A DNA stretch of 8,435 nt, taken from the NCBI GenBank assembly GCA_046485045.1, contig JAWOHT010000050.1, positions 1-8,435 of the forward strand, written 5' to 3'. Shown here one piece after another: positions 7,261-8,435 of this stretch. Source of the stretch: JAFGPL01 sp046485045 (lineage in GTDB: Bacteria > Bacteroidota > Bacteroidia > Bacteroidales > UBA10428). Numbering within the stretch: the first letter of the stretch is position 1; every line of letters begins with the position of its first letter. Under the pieces are notes generated by a model, which saw only the letters and a list, made by a program, of their open reading frames with translations, was not told the DNA's origin and ran no database searches. The position numbers and the translations under genes are program-made.

Positions 7261-8115
7261 ATGGCAGAATCATTATCACACAAATTTGGACAAATAATTG
7301 GCGACATATTAGAATTAGCAATTGAACCGCATCTTCAAAAGTTTGCTAAACAAAACAAATTATTTCTTGACAAAAAAGGAGTTAGGTTAACAAGAAAAGG
7401 TAAAAAATTGTCATGGATTGATGGGAAAGAAAATATTCATGATTTGGACTTTGTTTTGGAAAGAGGAGGTTCAAATAAGACATTAGGAATTCCCGTAGCG
7501 TTTATTGAAACTGCGTGGAGGCGGTATACAAAACATTCACGAAATAAAGCGCAGGAAATTCAAGGTGCGATTTTACCACTTGCTGAGAAATACAAAAATT
7601 CTTCGCCTTTTATGGGAGTTGTTCTTGCTGGTGTATTTACAAAAGGTGCATTAAACCAACTTAAGTCAAGTGGTTTTTGTGTACTTTATTTCCCATATAA
7701 TACAGTTATTAAAGCGTTTAATAGGTTTGGGATCAATGCCATCTTTGATGAAAAGACGTCAGAACAAGATTTTAGAATTAAAATTGATAGTTGGAATAAG
7801 TTGGAGAATAAATCTGATGTTGCAAAACAACTGCTTACTCTTAACAAAAAGGAAGTGAAACAATTTCTTAATTCACTAGTAGAATCAATTTCACGATTTA
7901 TTGAGAGAATTATTATATTACCGCTTCATGGACAAGAATCAAATGCTGTAAATATTAGTGAAGCTATTAATTTTATTAGGCAATACTCTGAAGACAAGCC
8001 AAAGTTGTTATTAATTAAATATGAAATAATTATTAAATACAATACAGGAGATAGAATAGAGGCATCATTTAATGACAAGAAAAATGCTATCAAATTCTTG
8101 GAGTCATACCGCTGA
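7261..8115 (+). CDS. Probable type II restriction endonuclease, PD-(D/E)XK-like
   Basis: A 284-residue protein that I do not recognise as a named enzyme. The first ~120 residues have the layout of a PD-(D/E)XK nuclease core. There is an N-terminal helix with Glu 18 (KFGQIIGDILELAIE), a strand with acidic residues Asp 61 and Asp 63 (IHDLDFVLE), then a strand ending in Glu 83 (IPVAFIETAWRR) and a basic helix YTKHSRNKAQEIQGAI (89-104). The lysine expected two residues after Glu 83 is an alanine (85), so Arg 87/88, Lys 91 or Lys 96 would have to take its role. Residues ~105-165 alternate strands and helices (MGVVLAGVFTKGAL, FCVLYFPYNTVIKAF), consistent with the rest of the fold. The C-terminal third is helical and lysine-rich and may contact DNA or form a dimer. 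Role by context: it would cut the site protected by the adjacent methyltransferase. There is no signal peptide or membrane segment. Base composition is clearly low in G+C. The nuclease call is inferred from layout plus neighbour. Confidence 0.72.
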   Translation: MAESLSHKFGQIIGDILELAIEPHLQKFAKQNKLFLDKKGVRLTRKGKKLSWIDGKENIHDLDFVLERGGSNKTLGIPVAFIETAWRRYTKHSRNKAQEIQGAILPLAEKYKNSSPFMGVVLAGVFTKGALNQLKSSGFCVLYFPYNTVIKAFNRFGINAIFDEKTSEQDFRIKIDSWNKLENKSDVAKQLLTLNKKEVKQFLNSLVESISRFIERIIILPLHGQESNAVNISEAINFIRQYSEDKPKLLLIKYEIIIKYNTGDRIEASFNDKKNAIKFLESYR

Positions 8116-8197
8116 CACAAAGTACAAACGCATATCACGATATAGTCAATAAGGGTTTCATAAGTATGCAGGGGTTGATACCCGCTTAAACTTTAAG

Positions 8198-8306
8198 TGT
8201 GCGAATTCCCAATCTGCCGAAATGATTCGGTTGGCTATCTTAAGATACTCAAACATCCAGAGTAAACCCGATGGATGAATGTCTGAACTTAATAGGAGCC
8301 GGATAC
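8198..8306 (+). ncRNA. Possible truncated group II intron RNA scaffold fragment
   Basis: From GTGTGCG (8198-8204), which resembles the GUGYG 5' boundary of group II introns, to GGAGCCGGATAC (8295-8306), the sequence is dense in small stems. These are CCGAA/TTCGG with a 4-nt loop (8217-8230), the 12-bp palindrome TATCTTAAGATA (8236-8247), and CATCC/GGATG (8254-8277). The segment GAACTTAATAGGAGCCGG resembles the string before the GAGCCG...CGGTTC stem found ahead of the reverse-transcriptase gene in many bacterial group II introns. The matching CGGTTC half, the reverse transcriptase and the domain V hairpin are all absent here, so if the reading is right this is a dead remnant. The resemblance is from memory and was not scored against a model. 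Confidence 0.33.
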
Positions 8307-8312
8307 AAAACA

Positions 8313-8360
8313 TGACAGGTAGTTGTTGTTTTTAGGATAAAAATAACAAACTACCTGTCA
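8313..8360 (-). terminator. Long hairpin, probable terminator of the incoming minus-strand gene
   Basis: TGACAGGTAGTT (8313-8324) and AACTACCTGTCA (8349-8360) are perfect 12-bp inverted repeats. Allowing a one-base bulge and a G-T pair, the stem continues inward through the T-rich and A-rich inner arms to a short AGGAT loop. The hairpin lies 28 bp past the stop of the minus-strand frame that enters at the right edge, and on that strand it exits into TGTTTTG, a weak T tract. This suits an intrinsic terminator for that gene. It could also block read-through from the plus-strand nuclease gene, though that side has no T run. A small inverted-repeat element is the alternative. Confidence 0.55.
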
Positions 8361-8388
8361 GATGGTATTAATGAATGTAATGAATTGA

Positions 8389-8435
8389 TTATGCCAATAC
8401 ACCATTTTTATCGGCATTCAGTGCTTCTTCTATAA
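8389..8435 (-). CDS. C-terminal end of an unidentified minus-strand protein, cut by window edge
   Basis: Reading leftward from the window edge, an open frame gives 14 residues, IEEALNADKNGVLA, then TAA (8389-8391). The sequence reads like a natural protein C-terminus, and a strong hairpin follows the stop at a suitable distance for a terminator, which is the main support. Fourteen codons are too few to name a family. If real, its direction matches the minus-strand peptidase block at the left of the window. Confidence 0.45.
   Translation of the reverse strand, partial: IEEALNADKNGVLA

Noticed and set aside
7926..8138. 70-codon minus-strand frame overlapping the end of the nuclease gene
   Set aside because: It is mostly antisense to the nuclease C-terminus and its hydrophobic look comes from reading AT-rich codons backwards. 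It has no motif, and the nuclease frame explains the region.
8168..8185. Small hairpin with a GGG/CCC core (GC-A-GGG...CCC-GC) after the nuclease gene as its terminator
   Set aside because: Only five pairs with a bulge and no T tract after it; too weak to call as a terminator.
8271..8315. 14-codon plus-strand ORF starting ATGGATGAATG
   Set aside because: Too short, no ribosome site, and it falls within a stem-rich segment better explained as structured RNA or intron remnant.
5649..8388. CRISPR array, tRNA or integrase attachment site around the cassette
   Set aside because: No repeated spacer-unit structure, no cloverleaf with a recognisable T-arm, and no integrase or transposase gene is visible in the window.

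Overview
The window looks like chromosomal DNA from a member of the Bacteroidota. Most starts lack a Shine-Dalgarno sequence and sit in A/T-rich leaders. Two upstream regions carry exact matches to the Bacteroidota -7 promoter element TAnnTTTG. The gene content (RecO, a long AMP-ligase/ACP/PlsC fusion, and an M3 peptidase with a lipoprotein signal) also fits that phylum. This assignment is inferred; there is no rRNA or other decisive marker here.

Layout. The left edge (1-684, +) holds the C-terminal ~95% of the recombination mediator RecO. It converges on a minus-strand block of three genes. In transcription order these are an M3-family peptidase lipoprotein (3534-5648), a three-domain acyl-activating / acyl-carrier / lysophosphatidate-acyltransferase-like fusion (944-3406), and a 67-residue protein of unknown function 23 bp behind it (717-920). 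The fusion probably has its own promoter, and that promoter decides its start codon.

A 308-bp gene-free stretch (5649-5956) separates this block from a plus-strand pair that is visibly more AT-rich. The first gene of the pair is a DNA methyltransferase with motifs DPFAGSG and TSPPY (5957-7258). The second, starting 2 bp after it, is a protein that looks like a restriction endonuclease of the PD-(D/E)XK type but lacks the usual lysine (7261-8115). I read the pair as a compact two-gene type II-like restriction-modification cassette inserted into an otherwise minus-strand neighbourhood. No controller (C) protein or specificity-subunit gene is present.

The right end (8116-8388) has no gene but is rich in small dyads. 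One segment (about 8198-8306) resembles the 5' RNA scaffold of a bacterial group II intron, apparently truncated. A strong 48-bp hairpin (8313-8360) follows. It is best placed as the terminator of a minus-strand gene whose last 14 codons enter at 8389-8435.

How the genes fit together: RecO, the lipid-metabolism fusion and the peptidase are chromosomal housekeeping or general metabolism genes. The methyltransferase/nuclease pair is the accessory element and the part most worth following up.
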